A DNA stretch of 64,000 nucleotides. Source: Tethya wilhelma (lineage: Eukaryota; Porifera; Demospongiae; Tethyida; Tethyidae). The stretch lies in NCBI GenBank assembly GCA_964030475.1, contig CAXIPT010000008.1:2604141-2668140 (forward strand), read 5' to 3'. The position numbers were made by a program, and so were the translations under genes. Each line of letters starts with the position of its first letter. Position 1 is the stretch's first letter. Under the pieces are notes generated by a model. The model was not told the origin of the DNA, searched no databases, and saw nothing but the letters and a program-made list of their open reading frames with translations. Of the stretch, positions 25,801-38,034 are shown piece by piece.

Positions 25801-28800
25801 AAAATACTTCTTGCCCATAAAAATAGTCCCTTCAACCTATGAAACATATACCAGCTTGAAACACATTTCAAACTCCTCTGTAATTCCTAATAGTTATTAT
25901 TACTCGCTTCTCTCTAAGTTTTGCCCAGTTTCTATACTAGCATTATATTTAGAGCGAAAACAGTGCACCAATTTGAAATCAGCAACCCAAGTTACCTTAG
26001 AAAGTGTCAAACTAACCAGTAGTGTCTTTATCATTCACGGAATAGCTTTCAAAATCGGCCTGTCAGCTGTCAGTGCCACGTGGTCCATGGATCCATTGAG
26101 TAAACATTTTCTACGTTTTGTATGGCTTTTTGCGGTCACCTGATTGCGCATGCTCATAACTTTACGATAACTCGACCAATTTCAACGCAACAAACGCTGA
26201 GATGGTCGCCTCCTGACACCCAAGATTTTTGTGACTAGCTTATTAAATACAAGCGCTACTGAGTTTAACCTCAGTACTACACAATAGCTGCATAATAAGG
26301 TTGGAAATCGCTAATACTATAAGAAATAATATCCAACTTACAGTAGCGGCAACCAGAGCGGCCTGATTGTGCAATAGGAGTGTTAGTGTCACTATATACC
26401 AGTGAGGCGACCTGGGGCGGCTCTGGAGCTGGAAACCTGAAGTAATGGTTCTGAGCATGATGTCTGGACTGCAGCAGTCTGACTTTTCAAACGGGCTCAC
26501 GGATGAGTCAACGATAGCTAGATGTCTCAGTGTTGCTTATACTGTAGTGCTCAAGTGAGTAGAGTATCTAAAATTTGAAACCTATAACTTCATGCATGAC
26601 AGTCTCAATCTTAGACTAGTGCATTACGTAGTAATACATAATATTATTTAAAACAGGGCCTCAAGTTTAAATGGACTCCAGTTCCAAATAAAGAAGCCTA
26701 AAGGAAGCTACTGCATGTATGAAGAGCCCTTAGAGTAATTTTAGTGACTTTGGTGTGACAATATTCTCCATAAAAGTAATGGTTCTCACATGGCTTTTGT
26801 AGGTTTTCCCCCCCTTTTTTCTTTCCCTATAGCACTATCACTATCACAAATAAAGGAAAATCTTCAATCACAATAAAAGCATCTCATGCATGAACTCTTA
26901 TGACTGATGGTATAAGGTCTGTGTCTTAAATTTGGCGCAGACCCAGTTCTTAACACAAGGCCATCAGTTTTAGTTCTTGAATTTGAGCCTAGAGCAATGT
27001 CTGCATGTTGCTGTGAAGGACCATTGTGATGAGTGTACACCACAGCACCAGTGCCACTACCACTCTCTGCAGAACTGAGCGTGTTCTTTATTTTAACTAT
27101 ACATTTTCCTCTTTCAGTATGTCTCCATTATCACCCATTGATAGCAAGGGGGTGGTGGTGGTGGTGTTCTTAACATGAGGCAACAACTCTCTGTTCCTCA
27201 GAGTTCTTGAGATGCCAATACTAGTTGGGATACTATTACTGTTCAACAGTTTGTCTTCAAGTTTGTGAGGGGCAGCTATGACTATCTTGGATGGAGGACG
27301 AACAGACATTATTGATCCAGTGGTAATCTTTGTAGTGTCAGTGGGCCATTGGTGAGGGGTAGCGCAGGGGGTGATAGTGAGTCACTTGTGCCTACATGAT
27401 TACACAGTGGAGGGTGGTCATCAGTTGAGGGAGGAGGAGGAGGCAGAGAGGAGACTGACACCTTCTGGGTCATGGACCTATAATGTATCATCATAAATTT
27501 AATATTACACATCATGCCTTAGAAGGAAGGGCAATCATGCTTGGCTTGAAGTTGGGTCTTAAAAAACATACCTTGTTTGTCTATGGAAGGAGAATCTGGC
27601 TCTTCACTGGACTCAACGGACACCATATCCTCCATTTCTTCCTCTTTTACTCTCTCCTCAGTCAAACCAGGCAGATCATCACTGCCAGTCTCTTCTAGAA
27701 GTTGCCGTTTCAGCTCTAACAGTTCAGCTTGATTCTTTAGGAGTTGTTTCTTCAATCTCTCCCTTCTTTGTACCATGTACACCAAGTTATGTGCCTGTAG
27801 TGATGTGAGTGAGGTAATGGTTATAGTAGGTAAAAGTTGCCAACTTGAAAAATTAAAACTCACTAAGAATTATTGATCTAGTTTGTTAGGCTACCATTGC
27901 AATAGTATTTCATATGTATAATAAATACACCAAAGGTGCTGAACCCTTGGTGCATGCACTAAGTTATATCTCAGAAATCTAAGCACACACGTTGAAAGTC
28001 AACAGGAATAGCACCATTATCGGAATGCCAGATTGGCATACTGAGCACACTCACTGCATGCAAGAGAGCCACATTAGTGCAGACAATTCAAACTACGAAA
28101 TTAAGAGTGCACATCTAAAAGGCCTGCTTAGAAATACAACCGTGACACTAATACCTAGCCATGGTACTAAAAGCTATGAATCTTGTCACTTCATAGAAGC
28201 TTCAGATTGCAATTGAATTTTCATGTAGTTAAATTTTTACTAGTATCTGATGGCTAGATCTTTTGATCTGGAGATTCCAATTGAACAAATAGATGAAAGG
28301 ACTGTGCACCAAGGGTTACCAAGGCTCTCTGTATGCTAAGCCTTGCACATGACTATTATTCAATAATTATGCAAAGGAAAAGAGGGTCCGGTTTGTAGCA
28401 AATTTTGCTCCAGGGCACTCTCTATTGGGAGGTGAGAGAGGAGAGGCCTGTTGTGCTGAGACTGGGGGAGAAAGAAACACAATAGTGAGAGACAAGCACA
28501 GGATGTGTGGAGAGTAGTTGGCCACCAACGCAATAGGTGGTGCACAATATGAGGGGAAACATCCTCTTTGAGTTCTAATGATCAAAGTGGTTAGCATACA
28601 CAAGTGCACTGATCTATATGGGTACTCTCTGTTTCTTCACATAAAGTTTCCACACTGAAACCCAACACATTGCCATGGATACTGCCATAAGGAGAGGACA
28701 CTGACTTTAGGATAGGCCTGGGTGAGTCTGCACCTCAGCTATTATAAATTTTCACCATCAACCATCTCTTACACAATGCTCACCCAGATTCCACCCCTTT

Positions 28801-31800
28801 TCCAAGGAGAAAGAGAGTCTGGTATCAATTGAGCAAATTCCCAGTTGTGCTGAGTCAGCAGTCTTAAAAACATGACTGCCAATCAGATTGCAGCATTCAA
28901 GTTTTCATGTGAAAGTCATACTTTCATTGCATGGCTCACGAAACTCAAGTTAGTAGGTCAATCAGAGCCAAGTGTACAGAATGTCTCAGTGATTGTTAAG
29001 AGCTGAGCTTTGTGTGAATCACTTACAATTAATCCGTCTTTCATCAGACTACCGATGGTAAGCAATCAAACATAGATAATCTAAATTGAGCCGACCAGAC
29101 TAGGATAAGATGGTCCTTGTGCTGACTTTACCCTGAGTCTCATGCCAGACTCTTGTATAGTAGTCTTGTTTGCCCTCACACAACATCTGGCCAGCGAGAC
29201 TGAATGAAGGGCAGAGCTCTAATCTGGTGTCCTTGTGTAGGGAGGCAAGATTGGCTCCCTACACACCACATCAGCCTATATTATTAGAGCTCTGCCTTTA
29301 TAAGCTCCTAACTCACTCTGTACACACACACTAATTGGTCACATGACATCCAGTTTCACTACTTACTCAGCACATCCAAGAATTTGCTCAATTAATACCA
29401 GACTTTCTTTCTCCTTGGAGAAGGGGTGGAGTCTGGGGACGAGACTAAAAAAAGAAACAAAAAAACTGCTTTGACCATGCCCCTTGTTTCCACAATCATC
29501 CCAACCCAGAGGAGGTACGACAGTCAGGTTAACTGCCGAGCTGGAACTAATCAGACTAGCAGGTGTGCACACATTGATTACTATGATGTAACATCCTGCA
29601 GTAGCAGTTTTTGGAAGATGCATGCATGTCTGCTTAATAATGCACAGGAATTGGAATTTGTGTGCGGGTAGTCTGGTGAGCCAGACCATTACATGGGACT
29701 GAAACGGGTCGCTGCGCCACACTAGTTGTGTGTGTGTTCAAGGCCCAGTGGCATCAGGCTTCAGGGGCGGATCCAGGATTCTGAGATTACTGGGGTTGTA
29801 AATAATGCGCGCGAAGCGCGCCGAAAATTTTTAGTAGCCACGCCCACAAAGTAACGTAGCCCCGCCCCCAAAACGTGGCCAGCCACGCCCATTTAGTTCA
29901 AAGTACACCGTTAGCAGCAATTTCTCAGCGAGGTAAGTATCCACGTAGCCGTCCAGGCTTTGAGGCTGGCGCTAAAATGCTAAATATATTTATTTCTGCC
30001 TATAAACTAAGCTTCAGCGGCAGTAGAAACAATTTATTGCATAATTTAGCTGAGCGTGAGTACAAAATTTCCAACGCAGTTGACTCGTTTTGGGGGGGTT
30101 GCCACCCCAGAACCCCCCCCCCTGGATCCGCCCCTGGGCTTTCTTTTCATCTATGAAAGTGGTATGGTTGTCTTTGGCACACCTGCAGCCCACCCAGCTG
30201 TGATGGGTAACTGGAATTTTGTGGAAATTTGTGTGTGTGTGTGTGTGTGTGTTAATTAGTGCCACCTCAGCAGTCAACCTGACTGTCGTAACTCTGCTCT
30301 TCTGGTCCCAACCTAGTCTTGCTAGCCAAACTATTTACATCTTGGAAAATTCCCGAGCCCTAGCAGTTTGTATTATCTTTAAAATTAATTTGCGTAGAGT
30401 CTGGCTAGCAAGACTAGTCCCAACTCTGATTCCAACCTGTTACTATACCAACTCACTGGTAGTGGGACTCCAGGTTACAATATATTATCCATCACTATCA
30501 CCTGCACACTGATTGGCACTCACATGGTCCTTATTAAATGCAGCATTGCTGACTTTGTTTTCTTCGTGATTTCTGTTTCATTTCATACCACGTGCTAATT
30601 TGCGCATGCGTAGTGTAGTCTAAGATCTACTTTGTTGCGCGCGCGCGTAAATATACTGTAAGGAAAACACAATCATAATATTATTATTGATATTTTCTCC
30701 TCTACCGTCTACCGTACGATGGCCTCGAACTGCTTTTTTAAAGATGAAGAGCAAGTACGTTGGTGTTGTCATAACTGTATAACTTTGTAGCTCCTTGTTA
30801 CCGAGTTTGTTGTTATTGAATTTGTGTGCGGGTAGTCTGGTGAGCCAGACCATTACACGGGACTGAAACGGGTCGCTGCGCCACACTAGTTGTGTGTGTG
30901 TTCAAGGGCCCAGTGGCATCAGGCTTTCTTTTCATGTATGAAAGTGGTATGGTTGTCTTTGGCACACCTGCAGCCCACCCAGCTGTGATGGGTAACTGGA
31001 ATTTTCCAGGATGCACTGACTGACACAGCAAGTGGCCACCATGAGAATTTGCATNAAGGCTCTCTGTATATGCTAATCGTTGCACATGACTATATCCCAT
31101 ATGCAAAGGAGAAAGAGGGTGTGGTTTGTGGCACGTTGTGGCTCACCATATTGACTGCTGAAGTAGCTAGCTCTGATTTGATCCCCTCCAGGGCACTCTC
31201 TATTGGGAGGTGAGAGAGGAGAGGCCTGTTGTGCTGAGACTGGGGGAGAAAGAAACGCAATAGTGAGAGACAAGCACAGGATGTGTGGAGAGTAGTTGGC
31301 CACCAACACAATAGGTGGTTGCACAAATATGAGTAGGAAACATCCTCTTTGAGTTCTAATGATCAAAGTGGTTAGCATACACCTATACAAATGCACCTGA
31401 TCTACATATGGGTACTCTCTGTTTCCTCACATAAAGTTTCCACATTGAAACCCGACACATTGGATACTGCCATAAGGAGACTAGGATAGGTCTGGGTGAG
31501 TACTACCCTCATGCAATGCTGCTACCTCACTATCAACCATCTCTTACTATCACACAATGCCCACCAATAGTTTATCACAGATATAATCCCTATTCATGAA
31601 CACCAACAGAGTCTTTTTTCAAGGGAAGAAATATGACGACTGGCCACAGTACTTATGCAATTCCTGGTTAAGTAACCAAACATTTGGTACTGTGGAAGAG
31701 TTAGAAACTGGTGTAAAACATTTCTTTTGACTTATACATTTTGAACAAATACACCAATACTATTCTCGAATCTGAAGGGGGATGACTCCTCCCTTTCAGT

Positions 31801-33426
31801 TCCCCCCTTCTAGAGCCCCCCAGCCAGCACTACATTAAAGAGGTACCAGTACACACACAACATGGTGACCTACCCTTCTCTTAAGTTTCCAGTAATTATA
31901 AATAAGTGCACTAAGTTTAGCAGAGAGTTTCATCTCTTTGGCCAGCTCTTCTGGTGAGGTGAACTTGTAGAAGGACTCCTGGACCTCAACAAGCTGAGAG
32001 GGTTTGCTGGACATCATCATGTCATTCTTGATGGGTGAGGAGGTGGAGAGGGCATGAAGGTGATTGCACCACGATGGGAGTCTTCTCAAGGCACTGTGCT
32101 TGGGACAGTAGGACTGCAGCAATGAGTGGAGTAGGTATATGGTATTAAGCAATGGTGCATGGATTACTATTCTATCTATACCCATATTAGCACACTTGCT
32201 ATGAGGATGCATGGCACCATTACTACAACAGGATGGATGTACTGGAACAGGCACAAAAATTATAGTTACCACCACACATATCATACATGTATGTTACTTG
32301 TGGTTAAAATTATGAACCAAAATGAAAGTATAACTACACTGTACTATCAAGAGTTATTTTGTCATATGGTACTTTTATAAAAATTTTTTTTACTAAAGAT
32401 GAGTAACAATAAATCATGTTGAGAATGATACACTTAAGTTTGCACTCTGGTAGGTGAGCAAGCAATTGCCCAGACACACTTGTACATCCTTAAAATTTAA
32501 TAGTAAATGTACCAAGGAAATCGAAGTATCTAGTTCCTTATACTTGAGGTGTGTTATGCATGTAGACTGTACGGTAGCACTATGACTATTGTCATAGGTT
32601 TTCCCATGCAGGCTCTCTCTCTGTGAATATTTAGCCCATGTACATCATAAAAATCCCACGCACAAGTGTGTCTGGGCAATTACTTTATTACAGAATTCAC
32701 CAACCAGAGTGTAAACAAGAGTTTATCATTCTTAGTACTCTTACAAGAGTCTTTTTCCTAGCTACAGATATTTGAAATATGTACCATATTTCACTCTCAC
32801 TACAAAGCAGCCTTAAAGGGCTGTTCAGGCAGAACATAAATTGTGGGTGTGAAGAGGAAGAAATGGTCCATTGTGCTTCTATTCTCACATTACCTCATGT
32901 ATGACCCCACTGCTGGTCCTATCCAGCCTAGTCTTCATGTAGAGGCCTTGTTTGAAGCCACAGGTCACATGGTAGTTTATGGCACAGGAAGGATACTATC
33001 AGAGAAGAGTGAAACAATAACTGGTTGTGAACAGATAAGGAGTGATACATGCAAAAACAACTTACTGAACATTGAATGCAAGCACCATACTTTCTTCTAC
33101 ACAAACAACACACTAAATTGCGCCTAAATGGCTGCACAACAAGACAAAAGAAAACAAAATCAACACCTTTTAAGACAAGAGCACACATGAACTTACAGGA
33201 ACTGCATCAACATTAGTAATGGGTTCCATTTTTTCAATATTTCCCACTCTAATCTCTGGTATCCACAGAGCACAGCTCAGATGAGCCCAAGAGGTGTTAC
33301 CAGGTCTAACTCTCTTTAAGGCTCCACCTCTGTTGGGGCACAAGACACATTCAGGCTCATCTTCACCAGCTAGACAAGCTTTACACAGCCATTCCCCTCT
33401 GGGAATAGTGGTTATACCATAACAGG

Positions 33427-33467
<41 letters not shown>

Positions 33468-36400
33468 ATGTGTGTGTGTATTTGTTCAAGCTATGCACTG
33501 TATGCTTAGATATAGTAAAGAGTACCTGATGAACACAAACATTACACATGTCACAAAAAATGATTTCATTAGACTCTTCACTTTCATGCTACAGAGGAAA
33601 GGAAAAACAAGCCATTAATAAAACAGAAAGGAAAACAGTGTTGAATACAAAACCTCATTTGTACACAGGATGATCTATCAGGAAACTACCAAAACACTCA
33701 CATCTCTGCAGATGTCACAGACAGTGTGCTCGTCATACTCTATACCCAGGGTCTCCTCGGTGGCCACTGCACGAGTCATGTTCTGTTGACACTGTACAGT
33801 GACACACATCACATACAACATAATGGTGCTTGTAAGCCGATACAGTAGTCATAATTTGAAGCCAATGAAACCATCCATTGAGTACACACAACTACACAGT
33901 GTAGAGCATGCTTCAGCCCCTAAAGTGCTATGCCAACAGACCCATGAAAACCATTATTTTCTCCATTGTAGTACTTAGCAATAATGAATTCCTGGCTTAA
34001 GATTAAGGGCTTTGTTTAAGAGGGAAGCACTGTCTGCATAAATAAGCTGTCTCACCCATATTGTGATTAGTAAACTGTAGGTTTTCTCCATGCAAGATCA
34101 CAAGATCAAATGGGTATTGTTATAAGAGATAGCTAGACACTTTTTTCTACACTTGACAAGAAAAAAGCTCTAGCTTAATAGACTACTTATGAGACAACTT
34201 GGGTTTCAATGAACAGCAGTAATAACTACCCAACAACAAATGACAAATATAACTTGTGGCTTAATTTGCTTATCCATTCATTCTCACCTACCTTGGTTTC
34301 CAGTGTGAGTATAGCAGCTCTGAGAGTGTCTTCAGACAAGCCACTGGAACCAGCCAGAGCTAGAGAGGAAGGAGACAATCACAATGAAGTATCACTGTAA
34401 TAATATGGCGACTTTCTTGTGTAGAAAGACAACAGATTATATAGCAATGACACAATAGAAATTTGCACCATACTATGGCACTACGAACCTCTAAATTTTC
34501 TTTTTTGGTTAACACTCTCCAACCAGTTTAAATCGAGGTCATCGAGATCATACATCACCTGTTGGTCATCACTCTCACTCTCAGGGAGCTTCGTTGACGG
34601 CCTGCCAGACAGTAAGGGATGAGAGGAACATCATGTGCGCATGGTTGGCATTAATGTGTTACATGTGTTAGTGGCCTTCTGAATGGCTCAAACACCATTA
34701 CATTGTGTACACCATTGATGTAGGATGCATGTAGGTCTACTCTAGATTCATAACTTAGTGGGCATGTAGCTACACAGAAAGTTCTGCAATAAGTAAGTAG
34801 TACTCCAAGTTGCTCCCATTACTGAAGAATGCTATGAAAGCTAAAGATAGTCACTAAGACTGTACATACACATACACAGTGGCATGAGTGTCAGCATCGT
34901 GTGTGCAGTGTGCTCACACTTACAGTTCAAACTCCTCAGACTGTGATGGTGGATCATCAATTGTCCTGCGGAAAAATGCAATTATAAAAAAATTACCTAC
35001 AAGTTCACTATAGGAATAGAAAACCACAAGCATAGAAATGCATAACTAGGACACAAAAACAACATCATTGTCACAGTTCATGGTCTATCAGAAGCTTCAC
35101 AGTGGACTGACCTGGCCTTGGGTTCTGGGATATGGTCTGGACTCACGCAAACCTGAGGAGAAGAATAGGTAGCACATGTAAATCATTACAACTACCACCA
35201 TAAGTAAGAGAGAGGAAGCCTATCATCAGTCCACAGCAACTTGGAATGAAGTGAACGTGTGTAGCAGTAGAAGTGGATGATTGCTAAAAATGTAATGCCA
35301 TCTCCAGTATCTCAATGTTCTCAGAATACCAATAAAGCTAACCTAGTTAACTAGGAACTGTCACTATAAGACTGACGTTTACAACTGGCAATCTTACTCA
35401 TAAAATAATTCGTAAAATGGATTATGGGCCAAATATGGGTGATGGTGTCAGTTGATCAGTAGTGGCAAGACACATTAGAATTTACCATCGCAGGTCCAAA
35501 TAGGTACAGGCATTTGCAAATGCTTGAGAAAACCATGCTAGTGGTCAGATTTAAAAAAACCCTATTCACCCTTTCCTCTTTGTTGCAAGCCTTGGAATGC
35601 CAATGAGAAAGAGAGACAGTCAATCTAGCACATACTATTGTGCTTCCTAACACTACACTCTGATTATTGAACATGCTATAGAATTCCCACACGACACTAA
35701 AATGTTATGTACCACGATGAAATAATATCTATGCAATCAATGGGACCTCCTAGTGTTGAAGAGACACCTGTAGAACACTTCCAGAACCTCATAGATTCTA
35801 CAGTTTATGAACCACAAGCCAACAGTACGTAAAGCAACTGTCATGGGTTATTAGTCAGGTGCACAAACAGTACGACATAGGTACATGCTTTTGATAAATT
35901 GGAAGGCACCTTGTAAATGTACACGGGAGTAGGCATGAAAGGATACAACAGTAGTGTTTCTAATCAACCAAATAATGTACTGTACATGTAGTGCACGTCA
36001 TTACATGTGCTGAATAAGTAGCTCCAGAAATGATAGAGAGTGATGTGTAAGTACACATCACCAAACAGGGATGTGGTTCATGTAATGTACACCAATAATG
36101 TGAGGTCAAGCCAAGCTTTGCTCCCAGCCCCATCTTAACCTGGAGGGATGGCCGTGTGATATATAGGCTTGAATACTCAACACATGCACACATGAACAAT
36201 GGGGTGACAGACACTCACAAAGTATCAGTTTAGATAGCCTATGTGTTAGGCCTACAGCCTTGTTCCCAGGCTCTCCCAGGCAGGACCTCTTACAAGTAGG
36301 TGGGAGGGGAGAGCCAGGTTAGAATTAATATGATGTCAGGAAGACATCAAGAGTATGCAATCAGGGAAGGGATGGTCCCCTGATTATATACATGTTCACT

Positions 36401-37769
36401 TGTTGGCATGTCCTTTGACCTCAACCTCAATCCTCAGTTTCAATGACGTATTTAGCATCAGAGAAGTAGTGTACAGTGTTTGCTTTGTGATTTAAATGCA
36501 CATGCTAGTTTAGTCTTGTCAAGGTACAAAGAGGTCAAAGACATACTACAGTAGTAGAGGAACAGTAGGGACACAAGTAGGTACTAACACAGACGGAGAA
36601 AGAGTCGACGATTGACTTGGAGTTATGTTTATCAAGGAAGCTAGCTGGGGAGATAGTAGTTGGGTTCATAATTGTAAGCTGTGTGCAATGTGCTCCTTCA
36701 ACCCCCAACCTTATTGTGCTATCCTCCTCCAAGTATAAAGGACATTCTAACATTAAAATTATAAGAAGTTAGATAATTCATGCTGAACATCTACTAGCAC
36801 ACACACACACACACACTAGCAAGTCAAGTGTCTACCCATATATAATGTGGACATGTAAGTGCCAAAACATGACCACAGAATGGAGTTCACAATAACACTA
36901 CACAACTAGAACACAGATGAGGGCCTGACAATGGTAACCATTCCTGATCCAGGAGGTGTAGGTAGACTAGACTATGGTGTCAGTTGTCACACAGTTACTT
37001 GACCCATAATCATTCGCTATGTTTACCTAACAGCCCAACCTCCAGTTGAATGTTTTTCCATTGACTATACACAATGCAATATTCACAGCTTAATAATATT
37101 AGGAATGCTAAGTATGGAAGCCCTGCATTTTATGAATTCCAAATAATGCACACCTACAAGAACAGCTTTCAAGCCTGTTTATTAAACAGAACCATACATC
37201 ATTACAAGTCTGTAGTAGTGACAGACACTGACTGACATGTGTTCATTTGCTAAGTTCACACATCAGACATACCTGTACTCCAACCTCCCACTCCGTCCTC
37301 CATGTCTCTCTGATAGTGAGGTAAGATCCCGTCTCCATTGGCATCGAATCAGGTATTTTCATAGCACTGATCAGGTCAGCCCTGAAGAGCTGCGTGTAGA
37401 CACATTAACCATAATACATCTACTACTTGAACTGAACAGGATACAAACAGCATGCAGCTTATAGTACATGCCACATATTGGAGGTGTATGCCACACTGTC
37501 ACAGCCGTGGCACATGCAGGATCTAGCAGCAGTAGATATCACCTGTCTTTGTTGCTTGAGCTCCTTGCTCTGTCAGCAGGGGACTCTCTACAGGAAGCTA
37601 GTCTCACTAGTACAAGGGCCACCCCAACTTTCAGCCAAGTACTGAACTCTCTGGCATACCCTGGACTCACACTAAGCTGTCAGCACCCCAGCAAAAAGCT
37701 TTTACCCTTCTTGCCTTGCTATTAATTGCGTACCTCAGCTGGTTTATGGGCTGGGTGACCTGACGTCAT
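22844..37769 (-). CDS. JADE: JADE family PHD finger protein (HBO1 complex scaffold)
   Basis: Minus-strand exons, 5' to 3': 37734-37769 ([12 protein letters not shown]), 37273-37389, 35112-35152, 34924-34965, 34489-34601, 34292-34359, 33702-33782, 33526-33588, 33197-33427, 33066-33131, 32894-32995, 31874-32113, then past a contig gap 24880-24942, 24538-24761 and 22844-23426. Domains in order: an EPL1-like N-terminus ([27 protein letters not shown]); PHD finger (VCDIC ... [15 protein letters not shown] ... WLCKAC); extended PHD ([45 protein letters not shown]); YNYWKLKRR; then [20 protein letters not shown], matching the JADE LRQDLE(R/K)xRNL motif; and a low-complexity tail. JADE proteins scaffold the HBO1 histone acetyltransferase and read H3 tails. 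All joins keep frame. Exons between 31874 and 24942 could be missing. The segment 25228-31054 inside this span probably does not belong here. Confidence 0.85.
23460..23862. mobile_element. Foldback MITE in a JADE intron
   Basis: The left arm starts ACAAGTAGTAAAAATTTTTA and includes TATTGGAACAAGGCATGGTC. The right arm is its complement and ends TTTTACTACTTGT. The arms are about 110 bp. The ends match the ACAAGT family at 2943 and 4443, although the interiors differ. Confidence 0.8.
25227..25227. other. Assembly gap (single n) after a poly-A run
   Basis: The n follows a run of about 25 A. It separates the contig carrying the JADE 3' exons (ending 25226) from one carrying a decayed JADE copy (25228-31054). 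Confidence 0.8.
25652..25754. mobile_element. Short perfect foldback, TAGTCTCGCGGGCC termini
   Basis: About 30 bp at each end are perfect inverted copies (TAGTCTCGCGGGCCAGACGT on the left). The 43-bp interior is GGGACC/CAGGACC-rich. No ORF. Confidence 0.8.
26342..26468 (-). CDS. Exon-like segment of unknown gene
   Basis: A minus-strand open segment lies between a CTGCAG acceptor and a GTAAGT donor. It encodes [36 protein letters not shown] and AALVAAT. A relative at 8065-8193 (+) keeps the same frame and donor position despite many substitutions, which is the pattern of a coding exon. The hydrophobic YIVTLTLLL stretch could be part of a membrane or buried helix. Family not recognised, and no adjoining exons found. 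Confidence 0.4.
26866..28110 (-). pseudogene. Decayed partial copy of JADE 3' exons
   Basis: The segment parallels 22800-25190: the terminal exon (TMTQ-type [11 protein letters not shown] to the stop) near 26895-27480 and the [20 protein letters not shown] exon near 27570-27795. Three lesions relative to the intact copy: a 1-bp loss near 27580 that shifts PSIRQTR to PSIDKQG, small insertions near 27104 and 27310 that break the terminal exon, and loss of the whole LRQNLEK exon by an intronic deletion near 27895. ARNL has become AHNL. Likely a duplicate released from constraint. Confidence 0.75.
28111..28780. repeat. Segment paralogous to 31056-31500
   Basis: From 28322 the words AAGGCTCTCTGTAT, GGGCACTCTCTATTGGGAGG, GATGTGTGGAGAGTAGTTGG and CATAAAGTTTCCACA recur in order at 31056-31450, with a 60-70 bp length difference. 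It continues the decayed JADE duplication into intron sequence. Confidence 0.75.
28783..29437. mobile_element. Foldback element with about 70-bp inverted ends
   Basis: The left end (CCAGATTCCACCCCTTTTCC through TGTGCTGAG, 28785-28856) is the approximate complement of the right end (CTCAGCACATCC through GGGGTGGAGTCTGG, 29365-29435). At 13092 the same element lacks its left end because the contig begins inside it. Confidence 0.7.
28967..31054. repeat. Second copy of the 2,088-bp block
   Basis: Apparently identical to 13092-15179; ends exactly at the n at 31055. Contents as described for the first copy, including the nested MITE at 29762-30136. Confidence 0.9.
31055..31055. other. Assembly gap (single n)
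   Basis: It directly follows the last base shared with 13092-15179. The next base begins sequence paralogous to 28322 onward. Confidence 0.8.
33430..33478 (+). repeat. (TG)n microsatellite next to a JADE acceptor
   Basis: On the minus strand this is a CACACA run immediately before the acceptor of the PHD exon (33197-33427), replacing the usual pyrimidine tract. Confidence 0.9.
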
Positions 37770-38034
37770 CTTCTCACAAACTGCAACAGGCGGGATTTGA
37801 CATCAAGTGTTCACATACACTCAGCGTCTGGGGGTCTTCTGGATTCTCTTGAGACGATATCCACCTACTAAAGCATGCAATCCACAAGCCTAATTCAAAT
37901 AGACTACTCCAAACGTCGATATTCATCGAAGAAAGTCACGCACTCTCCTTCACGACTGTACTTCTCTGCCTGCCGCCATCTTTCTCATTCAAAAATGCCC
38001 GGTTGTCACAAGACCTGTCATGTGACTTCGGAGA
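37770..38034. promoter_or_regulatory. Probable bidirectional promoter of JADE and MRPL9
   Basis: JADE starts at 37769 on the minus strand and MRPL9 at 38035 (or 38062) on the plus strand, leaving about 265-292 bp. A palindromic CRE-like TGACGTCA lies at 37761-37768, overlapping the JADE start codon. No TATA box is obvious. Promoter function is inferred from the head-to-head spacing. Confidence 0.5.

Noticed and set aside
37237..37725. Two plus-strand open frames opposite the JADE 5' exons
   Set aside because: The minus-strand exon at 37273-37389 clearly encodes the JADE EPL1-like segment; these frames are antisense shadows.
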